Source: Myxococcota bacterium
Lineage (GTDB): Bacteria > Myxococcota > UBA4151
Length of the DNA stretch: 5,355 nt
Direction: 5' to 3'
Assembly: GCA_028823075.1 (NCBI GenBank)
Contig: JAPKCE010000167.1
Coordinates: 1-5,355, forward strand
In this document: one piece after another, positions 1-5,343 of the stretch
How positions within the stretch are numbered: position 1 is the first letter of the stretch
Layout: every line of letters starts with the position of its first letter
Translations under genes and position numbers: made by a program
The notes under the pieces: generated by a model
The model's database searches: none
What the model was told of the DNA's origin: nothing
What the model saw: the letters and a program-made list of their open reading frames with translations, nothing else

Positions 1-4
1 CATT

Positions 5-1153
5 ATGAAACCTTACCTCGTCATGTTTTCCGCCGCCTTTGCTGCCTGTGCCGCTCCTCAAGTTGTCGCGCCGGCTCAGCCGGTCGGTGTTGAGGCTAGC
101 TTTATCGAGAGCCCTGATGTGGGCAAAGCGACTTATATGGTCGTGGGTATTGGCAGCGACGCGATGAATGCAAAGGGCGATGCCCTAAAGGTGGCAATCG
201 CCGGTGCCATCGAACAGCGCATTGCAACCGGACCGGACGAGAAAACGCGCTGGGCCGGTATGCGCAACAGTTACTTTAGCGGAATCGACGCTGCGTCCTT
301 TGCTAGCGAACAAAAGTTCCTCGGCAGCCGCGCTATCGATGCCAACCGCAGCAGCTACAAAGCTTTGGTCACTGTGTCCGAAGCCCGCTTGCGCGCTGAC
401 TTGGAGAGCAAGCGCATTGTCACCTCGGCAAGTGCGGTCAGCGAAGCCATCGGCAACCCGAGCATCGTCGCCGTGCCGCAGAAGAAATTTAAAAAGCACG
501 CCATGGCCGAAGCACTGAGCACGCGCATTAACGAGTTCTTGCAGCAGCATGATTTCGACGTGAAGAACGCCCAGGGCATGCAGGACTTGCAAGATGTGGT
601 GAGCCAACTCGGCGAAGTCGCCGGCCACGATGAAGACGAAGCGGCACAGATCGCTCTCGCTTTAGGCGCCGAGGTTTATATGACCTACAGCGCCACTTTG
701 CAGCCTGGCAATCGCAGCACCGTTAAAGTGCAAGCCATCGTACGCGCCTACGAGACCACCACGGGCAAGGCCATGGGCGATGGCACGGGATGGAGCGCCG
801 AACGCCCCGCCGGCAAAGCGCAGATCGCTTTTGACCAGGCGATCAGTGATGCCACCCAAAAAGTGCTCGGCCATCTGATCAAGAATTGGAAAAAACAAGC
901 TGCTAACGGCAAGGGCTACTTTTTGGTCTTCCGCGGCGATTTCGATGCCTCTGCCAAGGGTCAAATCCACCGCATGATGAAAGCTATGGGCAAGGCTAAG
1001 CGCACTTTGGCCACCGACGAGACCTTGCATTATACGGTGCGAGTTAAGGGTAGCCCAGACGATGTGATGATCGATTTGGAAAGCGAGCTTTCAGGCATCG
1101 GTTGCCGCATCCCAACGCAGCGCGGCTCGATGGCGGTGATCAGTTGCGAATAA
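5..1153 (+). CDS. Putative lipoprotein with FlgT-N/LPP20-like and TolB/CsgG-like (DUF6175-like) domains
   Basis: 382 residues. The start ATG lies 5 bp from the window edge, so its ribosome binding site cannot be seen and a further upstream start is possible. Residues 1-15 form a short lipoprotein leader ending FAAC (Cys15); Phe at -3 is a weak lipobox, so lipidation is likely but not certain. Residues 41-75 (YMVVGIGSDA, then a helix rich in Ala) resemble the start of LPP20/FlgT-N domains. Residues 150-300 follow the TolB-N/CsgG/FlgO pattern: a strand (PSIVAVP), a helix (AEALSTRINEFLQQ), a strand (FDV), a helix, then a conserved-looking ALGAEVYMTYSA and a strand ending in a TTGK turn. This part also recalls the DUF6175 family from memory. 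Residues 303-382 form a small alpha/beta domain with Cys367 and Cys381, which could pair as a disulfide. The gene overlaps gene 2 by 10 bp. Its role is probably structural, in the periplasm or at the outer membrane; no enzyme motif is visible. Confidence 0.85.
   Translation: MKPYLVMFSAAFAACAAPQVVAPAQPVGVEASFIESPDVGKATYMVVGIGSDAMNAKGDALKVAIAGAIEQRIATGPDEKTRWAGMRNSYFSGIDAASFASEQKFLGSRAIDANRSSYKALVTVSEARLRADLESKRIVTSASAVSEAIGNPSIVAVPQKKFKKHAMAEALSTRINEFLQQHDFDVKNAQGMQDLQDVVSQLGEVAGHDEDEAAQIALALGAEVYMTYSATLQPGNRSTVKVQAIVRAYETTTGKAMGDGTGWSAERPAGKAQIAFDQAISDATQKVLGHLIKNWKKQAANGKGYFLVFRGDFDASAKGQIHRMMKAMGKAKRTLATDETLHYTVRVKGSPDDVMIDLESELSGIGCRIPTQRGSMAVISCE
1135..1139 (+). promoter_or_regulatory. 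Weak ribosome binding site for gene 2
   Basis: GGTGA lies 4 nt before the TTG at 1144, inside the last codons of gene 1. It is weak and close, so initiation here probably depends on ribosomes arriving from gene 1. It supports 1144 as the start because nothing better precedes the other candidate at 1102. Confidence 0.35.
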
Positions 1154-2706
1154 TTATTGTTGGAAGTTTAGCCCTGCTCCTGAGCAGCCCTTCGCAAGCC
1201 CAGAGCCGCTATAAGTCCGGTGAAAGCTTGGGCGGTCAGGCTGCCGAGAATTCGGACAGCGAGGGGGAGCAGGCTAACGAGAAGCCGAACTTGCTCGGCT
1301 CGATCGAGGCCAACAAAGACGAGGCGACTCAGGTTGAACGCAGTGCCGAAAAGTATGAGCGCAAGACCTTGCTGTACTTCGGCGCCAAGCCGCTTGGCTT
1401 TGAAATGTGGGGACTGGCTGCACTCAGCGGGACCTCTATTTTCAAGGTGCGTTGGCTGAGTGAAATGGTCGGCAATAAAGTCGGTAAGGCGACTCGGTTA
1501 AAGCGCTTTGATTTTGTCGATTTACCCTGGGGCACGCGTCCGACTTTGAGCGTGTTGCGCATGTTTTCGGAATACATCAACGCAGCCAAAGAGAACAAAG
1601 CCGAAGCCGAGGCTGAATACCTTGAGCGCTACAAAACCTACGACATTAAAGCATCTGACCTCGATCGCATTATGAACTCGGCCTACTATTACGAGACTGA
1701 GCTCACCAAGGCGCGCATCGAGCGTTTCGCCAAAAAAGTCTGTCATCGCTGGGTGACGAAGAAGGTCAAAGGTAAATCTCGGAAGACCTGTGCTCAATGG
1801 GGTAAGGAGCGTGTTTGCGTGGCTTATGCTCGCCAGAACGGGAAGAAAAAATGCGTTAAATACAAAACAAAATGGCGTTTTCGTTGCCGTTTGGCGGCGC
1901 GCACAGACTTTTACCATCTGCTGCATCGCCATCCCTTCTCGCAACGCTTTGCCTCGGTCGCCGCGCGCTCCAAGGTCGAGAACGACACCCCCCGAAAAGC
2001 CTGTGTAGGCGCAGCGAACTCGATAGCATCAAGCATCTCGTTGCAGATGCGCAGAATCGAAGAGTTCCGCCTAAAAGCTCCGGTTATCGATACGCGCAAG
2101 CAGCAGTCTGAGCTCGGCTTTAATTTGGGCACAAAAGAAGGCCTGCGCATTGATCAGGGTATGTATATTGTTGAATATGACGCCCAAAACCAACGCAAGA
2201 AGATTGGCTATTCCCGAGTTCGTCAGGTGAGCGACAACAAGAAGAACCGTAAAGCCAACAGTTGGGCCCAGCGCCTCACCGGGAGCGGTGGTTTAGGCAA
2301 ACAATTGCTCGAAGACCCAAGCGTCGGCGCCAGCTTTGGTTTCGGTCTCGGTAGTAACGTGAACATCAACTTTGCTGGCAATCTGGGTTATGCGACCAAC
2401 AGCGCCGGCTTGTCTGAAACCTGGTTGTACTTGTCCGGCTACCTTCCTGCCGACGGCCAATCCGAAATACCTTTTGCGGCAGTGGGTTTTAAGAAACTTT
2501 GGTACACCGGGCGCTATGGCGCGGGCTTTAGGCTTGGTGCCGGGTTTTCGAGCGATGAAAACAGCAGCAGCGAAAGCGTGCTGATCGCCCCCGATGCTCA
2601 AGGTGTTCTCGAGATCATGTTTGGTGGTTGGGGTGCGCTGCAGCTACAAGCTGGTTTAGCTCCTACCGGCGTTGGCGGAAGCGCTGGCATGTTGTTCCAT
2701 TATTAA
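1144..2706 (+). CDS. Exported protein with six-Cys basic region, FlgT-C-like motif and outer-membrane-like C-terminus
   Basis: 520 residues from a TTG start at 1144, inside the end of gene 1. This start gives a clean leader, MRIIIVGSLALLL then SSPSQAQ, with signal peptidase I cleavage likely after AQA or AQ. No in-frame ATG exists there, and the other candidate (TTG at 1102) adds an acidic stretch before the leader. A weak GGTGA lies 4 nt upstream, and translation is probably coupled to gene 1. Residues 35-190 are mostly helical and charged. Residues 200-248 are strongly basic, with Cys200, 216, 225, 237 and 248 in repeats of [KR]-x-C-x-x-[WY]; Cys287 completes six. Residues 322-370 (ELGFNLGTKEGLRIDQG, then GYSRVRQV) resemble the SH3-like C-terminal domain of FlgT-type proteins. 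Residues 380-520 are Gly- and aromatic-rich, with alternating beta patterns, and end in LFHY, which fits an outer-membrane beta structure but is too short to prove a barrel. I recognise no named family for the whole protein. Confidence 0.82.
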   Translation: MRIIIVGSLALLLSSPSQAQSRYKSGESLGGQAAENSDSEGEQANEKPNLLGSIEANKDEATQVERSAEKYERKTLLYFGAKPLGFEMWGLAALSGTSIFKVRWLSEMVGNKVGKATRLKRFDFVDLPWGTRPTLSVLRMFSEYINAAKENKAEAEAEYLERYKTYDIKASDLDRIMNSAYYYETELTKARIERFAKKVCHRWVTKKVKGKSRKTCAQWGKERVCVAYARQNGKKKCVKYKTKWRFRCRLAARTDFYHLLHRHPFSQRFASVAARSKVENDTPRKACVGAANSIASSISLQMRRIEEFRLKAPVIDTRKQQSELGFNLGTKEGLRIDQGMYIVEYDAQNQRKKIGYSRVRQVSDNKKNRKANSWAQRLTGSGGLGKQLLEDPSVGASFGFGLGSNVNINFAGNLGYATNSAGLSETWLYLSGYLPADGQSEIPFAAVGFKKLWYTGRYGAGFRLGAGFSSDENSSSESVLIAPDAQGVLEIMFGGWGALQLQAGLAPTGVGGSAGMLFHY

Positions 2707-2752
2707 GCGCCCATGAATGATTTTAGCGGCGTCGCCGTCGCAGGCTCATCCC

Positions 2753-2759
2753 AAGGAGG
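2753..2759 (+). promoter_or_regulatory. Strong ribosome binding site for gene 3
   Basis: AAGGAGG, a near-complete Shine-Dalgarno sequence, lies 5 nt before the ATG at 2765. It decides the start of gene 3: the in-frame ATG at 2717 would place 16 extra residues before the lipoprotein leader and has no such site. Confidence 0.85.
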
Positions 2760-2764
2760 CAAGC

Positions 2765-4261
2765 ATGCCTAAAATGATTTTAATGTCCGCTACCTTGCTG
2801 CTCGCCGCTTGTGCCACTCCGGCGCCGACTTCGAACCGTATGAGCGCCAGCGACAGCTCGGCCATCAAGAAGCGTGCAGGCGGTGCTCATAAGGGCTTGG
2901 CCAGCCGCAAAGCGGCGACTACTGCCAAGGCTCGCCGCAAGGAGCTTGAGAAAAAGCCTCAAGCTCTGGACACCTTGCGCAAACGTAAACCGAGGCCGGA
3001 AGTAAAGCCGATTAAAAAGGAAGAGATGCGCAAAGCGCGACCCGGCTGGGCAAAAAATCCTCCTACCGCTGATGGGACCTATATTTATGGGCTTGGAAGC
3101 GCCGGCTATGGTGACGAGGATGAGCTTGGTGAGGCTTGGACTCAAGCTCGTGATCGCGCCTACACAGAGCTCGCTAGCCAGCTCAAGGTGCAGATCAAAG
3201 GCCACGCCAAGGATTATCAAGAAGAGTTTAGTCAGGGCGGTAAGACCGTCGCCATGAATAGCTTTTCAGAAGCGATAAGCAGCCATGTCGACGCCAGTTT
3301 AGAGGGCGCCGAGTTGCATGACCGCTACCAGGATAAGCGCCAGGTGTTTGTGTTGGCCCGCTTTAACAAGGCCGAGTTGGATGCCCTGCTCTTAGCCCGT
3401 CTCGAATCGCTCAAAGCCGAGGTGTATGACCGGATCGCCGAGGCACGCTCGAGTTTGTCACAAGGCAAGGGGGTCAACGCTCTGGCGGCTGCTCTGCGCG
3501 CAGCCGTAGCCCGCCGCAACCTTTTTGGCATGCCGGTTGATGTCGACGGCAAACAGGCTGACGCGGTTATCGAAGGCTTGGTTCGTGAGGCTTCGGCTTT
3601 GCTTCGTTTGGAGAGCAGTGCTCCGGTTTCGGGACGTTCCGGCGACCTTTTTAGCGGTATCGGCGTCGATGTGTTCGATAAAGATGAGCGGGCAAACGGT
3701 GTGCCGATCCGCTTTGCTCTGGTCGGCGGTGTGGGTTTCGCAAATATGTTGGTGTCGACTTCAGGCGGAAGAGCGAAGCTGCCTGCAGCGCGAATCTTCG
3801 GACGCAACCCTCGCCTTAAAGCCTCCATCGATTTGGCGACTTTGGCTAGCGTCGACCCGCGCGAGAACCGTTGGCTCAAACGTCAGTTTGGTCGCGAAAT
3901 GTTGTCGCTCAGCCACGAGCTCGATGTTCGTTTGCAAGTGCGTAAGCTGCGCCTTGACGGTGAAATCGATGAAGCCGTATTATCCGTGCTGGGCAACCGC
4001 TTGGGCATCGCAGAGGGCGGAGGCAGCAAATGGTCGATGAGTTTACAGCTTAACGATTTGGGCTGCCGCGACTTGAGCATGCGTCGAACCTGCGCGGTCG
4101 ATGCTCAGTTGTCGATAGCCGACGGAGAAGGGTATTCCCTGTCGGTGCGTAAGAAAGTAAGAGGTACTGCGAGCGATGATGGTGAGGCGAGTGCTCAAAT
4201 TGAAAAACGTCTACCAAGTCTTTTGATCAAAACTTTAATCCGGAATATGACCGGACAATGA
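2765..4261 (+). CDS. Large LPP20-domain lipoprotein with basic linker and Ig-like/beta-rich C-terminal half
   Basis: 498 residues. The leader MPKMILMSATLLLAAC is a textbook lipoprotein signal with lipobox LAAC (Cys16) and Ala at +2, so outer-membrane anchoring is expected. Residues 35-92 are a low-complexity basic linker (23 Lys/Arg in 58 residues) that could cross or bind peptidoglycan. Residues 92-205 fit the LPP20 family: RPGW, then YIYGLGSA, an A-x-x-x-A-R helix, a LASQLKVQI strand, and a final VFVLARF strand. Residues 206-285 are helical. Residues 296-365 (GVPIRFALVGGVGFANMLV, then a small G-rich turn and further strands) look like a bacterial Ig-like fold. Residues 380-498 are another alpha/beta or beta domain with a likely disulfide between Cys434 and Cys443, ending in a helix (LPSLLIKTLIRNM). 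The gene follows gene 2 after a 58-bp gap. The LPP20 call is firm from motif layout; the C-terminal domain calls are pattern-based. Confidence 0.88.
   Translation: MPKMILMSATLLLAACATPAPTSNRMSASDSSAIKKRAGGAHKGLASRKAATTAKARRKELEKKPQALDTLRKRKPRPEVKPIKKEEMRKARPGWAKNPPTADGTYIYGLGSAGYGDEDELGEAWTQARDRAYTELASQLKVQIKGHAKDYQEEFSQGGKTVAMNSFSEAISSHVDASLEGAELHDRYQDKRQVFVLARFNKAELDALLLARLESLKAEVYDRIAEARSSLSQGKGVNALAAALRAAVARRNLFGMPVDVDGKQADAVIEGLVREASALLRLESSAPVSGRSGDLFSGIGVDVFDKDERANGVPIRFALVGGVGFANMLVSTSGGRAKLPAARIFGRNPRLKASIDLATLASVDPRENRWLKRQFGREMLSLSHELDVRLQVRKLRLDGEIDEAVLSVLGNRLGIAEGGGSKWSMSLQLNDLGCRDLSMRRTCAVDAQLSIADGEGYSLSVRKKVRGTASDDGEASAQIEKRLPSLLIKTLIRNMTGQ
4223..4251 (+). promoter_or_regulatory. 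Possible sigma70-type promoter for gene 4
   Basis: TTGATC (4223-4228) and TATGAC (4246-4251) each match four of six consensus bases and are separated by exactly 17 bp, in an AT-rich patch at the very end of gene 3. Transcription would begin near 4258, giving a leader of about 65 nt that contains the hairpin at 4267-4288. TTTAAT at 4234-4239 is a better -10 by itself but has no -35 partner. This is prediction from sequence only. Confidence 0.3.
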
Positions 4262-4266
4262 ATAGC

Positions 4267-4288
4267 CCATGGACCTTTGCGTCCATGG
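4267..4288 (+). other. Perfect 8-bp inverted repeat/hairpin between genes 3 and 4
   Basis: CCATGGAC (4267-4274) and GTCCATGG (4281-4288) are exact reverse complements around a 6-nt CTTTGC loop. No T-run follows, so it is not an ordinary intrinsic terminator. It sits 6 bp after the stop of gene 3 and 34 bp before the start of gene 4. It could be an mRNA-stabilising 5' structure, an RNase processing site, or a protein-binding palindrome. Confidence 0.6.
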
Positions 4289-4307
4289 CAATAACCCAAA
4301 TAAGGGT

Positions 4308-4314
4308 GAGAGGA
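4308..4314 (+). promoter_or_regulatory. Ribosome binding site for gene 4
   Basis: GAGAGGA lies 8 nt before the ATG at 4323. It selects 4323 over the in-frame ATG at 4269, which lies inside the hairpin and would put 18 residues ahead of the lipoprotein leader. Confidence 0.75.
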
Positions 4315-4322
4315 ATTTGATA

Positions 4323-4871
4323 ATGTTTAATGTTAAAAACCTGTTTGTCGCTGCTGCTGCCTTTGGCTTGGTGGCTTGCTCGTCGGCGCCTCCGGCGAAC
4401 TCCGCTGTGACCGGTGGACCTGCCTGGACCAACCGCGGCGGAGGGGCGTTCGATGCACCTCATGGCCAGGGCTTTTATGCGGTCGGTATCGGCACCTCGA
4501 AGAATAAATCGATGCGCCGCAAGCAGTCGGACAATCGCGCTCGGGTGGAGATCGCCAAGATCTTCAACACCGAAGTCACGAACCTGTTCAAAGACTATAT
4601 GGCGAGCACCTCCGACGTTGAAAAAGAGAATTATGAAGAGAACTCGGAAGAGGTCAGTCAGATCTTCACCGACGTCAAACTCGCCGGTATCCAAGTCGTC
4701 GACCACTGGGTTGATGCTGACGGCACCGAATATGCGCTCGCTTACCTAAACCTCGACGCCATCGGTGACACCATCGACAAGGTTGAGAAGTTGTCGAAGC
4801 GCGCCGCTGCTGCCATCAAGGCACGCGCCGGCGCCGCGCATGACGCTTTGGACCAGCGTCGCAAGGAATAG
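4323..4871 (+). CDS. Small LPP20-family lipoprotein
   Basis: 182 residues, about the size of Helicobacter pylori Lpp20. The leader MFNVKNLFVAAAAFGLVAC ends in lipobox LVAC (Cys19) followed by Ser-Ser, so outer-membrane targeting is expected. One LPP20 domain fills residues 33-150: GPAW, then FYAVGIGTSK, a helix with NRARVEIAKI, a long acidic helix around 97-113, a strand (VKLAGIQVVDHWVD) and a last strand (YALAYLNLD). Residues 151-182 are a mostly basic, Ala-rich helix that may be a coiled coil. LPP20 proteins are outer-membrane-attached structural proteins; FlgP of Vibrio and Campylobacter is a flagellar-disk member. The start is set by a good ribosome binding site. A possible own promoter and a hairpin precede it, so it may be made in larger amounts than the other genes. 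Only 5 bp separate it from gene 5. Confidence 0.9.
   Translation: MFNVKNLFVAAAAFGLVACSSAPPANSAVTGGPAWTNRGGGAFDAPHGQGFYAVGIGTSKNKSMRRKQSDNRARVEIAKIFNTEVTNLFKDYMASTSDVEKENYEENSEEVSQIFTDVKLAGIQVVDHWVDADGTEYALAYLNLDAIGDTIDKVEKLSKRAAAAIKARAGAAHDALDQRRKE
4863..4867 (+). promoter_or_regulatory. Ribosome binding site for gene 5
   Basis: AAGGA, within the last codons of gene 4, lies 9 nt before the ATG at 4877. It favours 4877 over the in-frame GTG at 4910, which has no comparable site and is buried in the hairpin stem at 4901-4934. Confidence 0.6.
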
Positions 4872-4876
4872 AGACA

Positions 4877-5341
4877 ATGATCGCCATTCGTGGCCATTTT
4901 GGGCGACCTGTGAAGTTAACTTTGCAGGTCGCCCTCGTCTTTTTAATCGGCTGTGCCAGCGTGCCTAAAGCCGGTTCACCCCCAGCTTGGGTGGTTGATG
5001 GGGCTGTCGAGAAAGACGGGCGGTTGTATGTGGTGGCGAAGGGCGGGCCAACGGGTGTACCCAGTCATGCTCGCCGAGTGGCCTTGCTGCGAGGTGCAAA
5101 AGACATGGCGCGAAGCCTCGGTGAGGTGCGTGTGGTAGCTCGTAGTTACGACCGTCAAACCGCCAAAGGCGGGCAGCGCAGCGCCGATCAAAGTGCCGTC
5201 GCTGAAGAGAGCGAAACTCTGATTAAAGCCGTTTTGCAAGATCTCAGAGTTGAGGCAGAATGGGTGGACCTTAACGGGGTCTATAGCGGCATGGGGGGTC
5301 GGGTCTATTACCTGCTTTTATCCATCGCTAAGGAGAGGTGA
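4877..5341 (+). CDS. Small LPP20-like lipoprotein
   Basis: 154 residues from ATG 4877. The leader ends VFLIGC (lipobox LIGC, Cys26) followed by Ala-Ser. Starting at GTG 4910 would give a tighter leader, MKLTLQVALVFLIGC with Cys15, and 143 residues; the ribosome binding site favours 4877 but the choice is open. Residues 35-150 keep the LPP20 layout in a compact form: PPAW, a strand (RLYVVAKGG), a helix (ARRVALLRGAKDMARSL), a strand (EVRVVARSY), a polar loop, a helix (ETLIKAVLQDL), a strand with EWVD, and a final strand (VYYLLLSIAK). It is more divergent than genes 3 and 4; Gly-Ile-Gly is replaced by Ala-Lys-Gly-Gly. It starts 5 bp after gene 4 stops and ends 2 bp before gene 6 starts, so it shares their transcript. 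A strong terminator-like hairpin lies inside its leader codons. Confidence 0.85.
   Translation: MIAIRGHFGRPVKLTLQVALVFLIGCASVPKAGSPPAWVVDGAVEKDGRLYVVAKGGPTGVPSHARRVALLRGAKDMARSLGEVRVVARSYDRQTAKGGQRSADQSAVAEESETLIKAVLQDLRVEAEWVDLNGVYSGMGGRVYYLLLSIAKER
4901..4944 (+). terminator. Terminator-like hairpin inside the gene 5 signal-peptide codons
   Basis: GGGCGACCTG (4901-4910) is the exact reverse complement of CAGGTCGCCC (4925-4934). The inner bases extend the stem to 15 bp (4901-4915 with 4920-4934, two of the pairs G-U) with a UUAA loop at 4916-4919. TCGTCTTTTT (4935-4944) follows, so the form is that of an intrinsic terminator, though the uninterrupted T-run begins 5 nt after the stem. The structure lies wholly within coding sequence, so it more likely acts as a partial terminator or attenuator between genes 4 and 5, opened by ribosomes translating gene 5, than as an operon end. 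Confidence 0.45.
5331..5338 (+). promoter_or_regulatory. Strong ribosome binding site for gene 6
   Basis: AGGAGAGG overlaps the last codons of gene 5 and lies 5 nt before the ATG at 5344. It shows that the cluster continues beyond the window. Confidence 0.8.
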
Positions 5342-5343
5342 GT

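Noticed and set aside
185..628. 147-codon minus-strand frame within gene 1
   Set aside because: It is opposite a well-supported gene with coherent domains; no recognisable motif and no sensible neighbours on that strand.
1735..1890. Zinc ribbon, ferredoxin or haem-binding site in gene 2
   Set aside because: There are no C-x-x-C or C-x-x-C-H pairs, and the protein is exported, so disulfides are more likely.
2728..2743. Small GC-rich palindrome (CGGCG/CGCCG) between genes 2 and 3 as a terminator
   Set aside because: The arms are five bases with a one-base centre and no T-run follows; it cannot form a stable terminator hairpin.
2717..2764. Upstream in-frame ATG extending gene 3 by 16 residues (MILAASPSQAHP...)
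   Set aside because: It would displace the lipoprotein leader from the N-terminus, and the AAGGAGG site clearly serves the ATG at 2765. The SPSQA string resembles the end of the gene 2 leader, but five residues are too few to claim a leftover signal peptide.
3325..3879. 184-codon open frame on the minus strand within gene 3
   Set aside because: It is antisense to the LPP20 lipoprotein; its translation is Arg/Ser/Ala-rich with no leader or domain, typical of a shadow of GC-rich coding sequence.
4277..4305. TTGCGT with ATAAGG as a promoter for gene 4
   Set aside because: The -10 match is poor, and the site overlaps the hairpin; the pair at 4223/4246 is better.
4227..4706. 159-codon minus-strand frame across the gene 3/4 junction and gene 4
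   Set aside because: It lies opposite a clear lipoprotein gene, and its predicted start and content show no family features.
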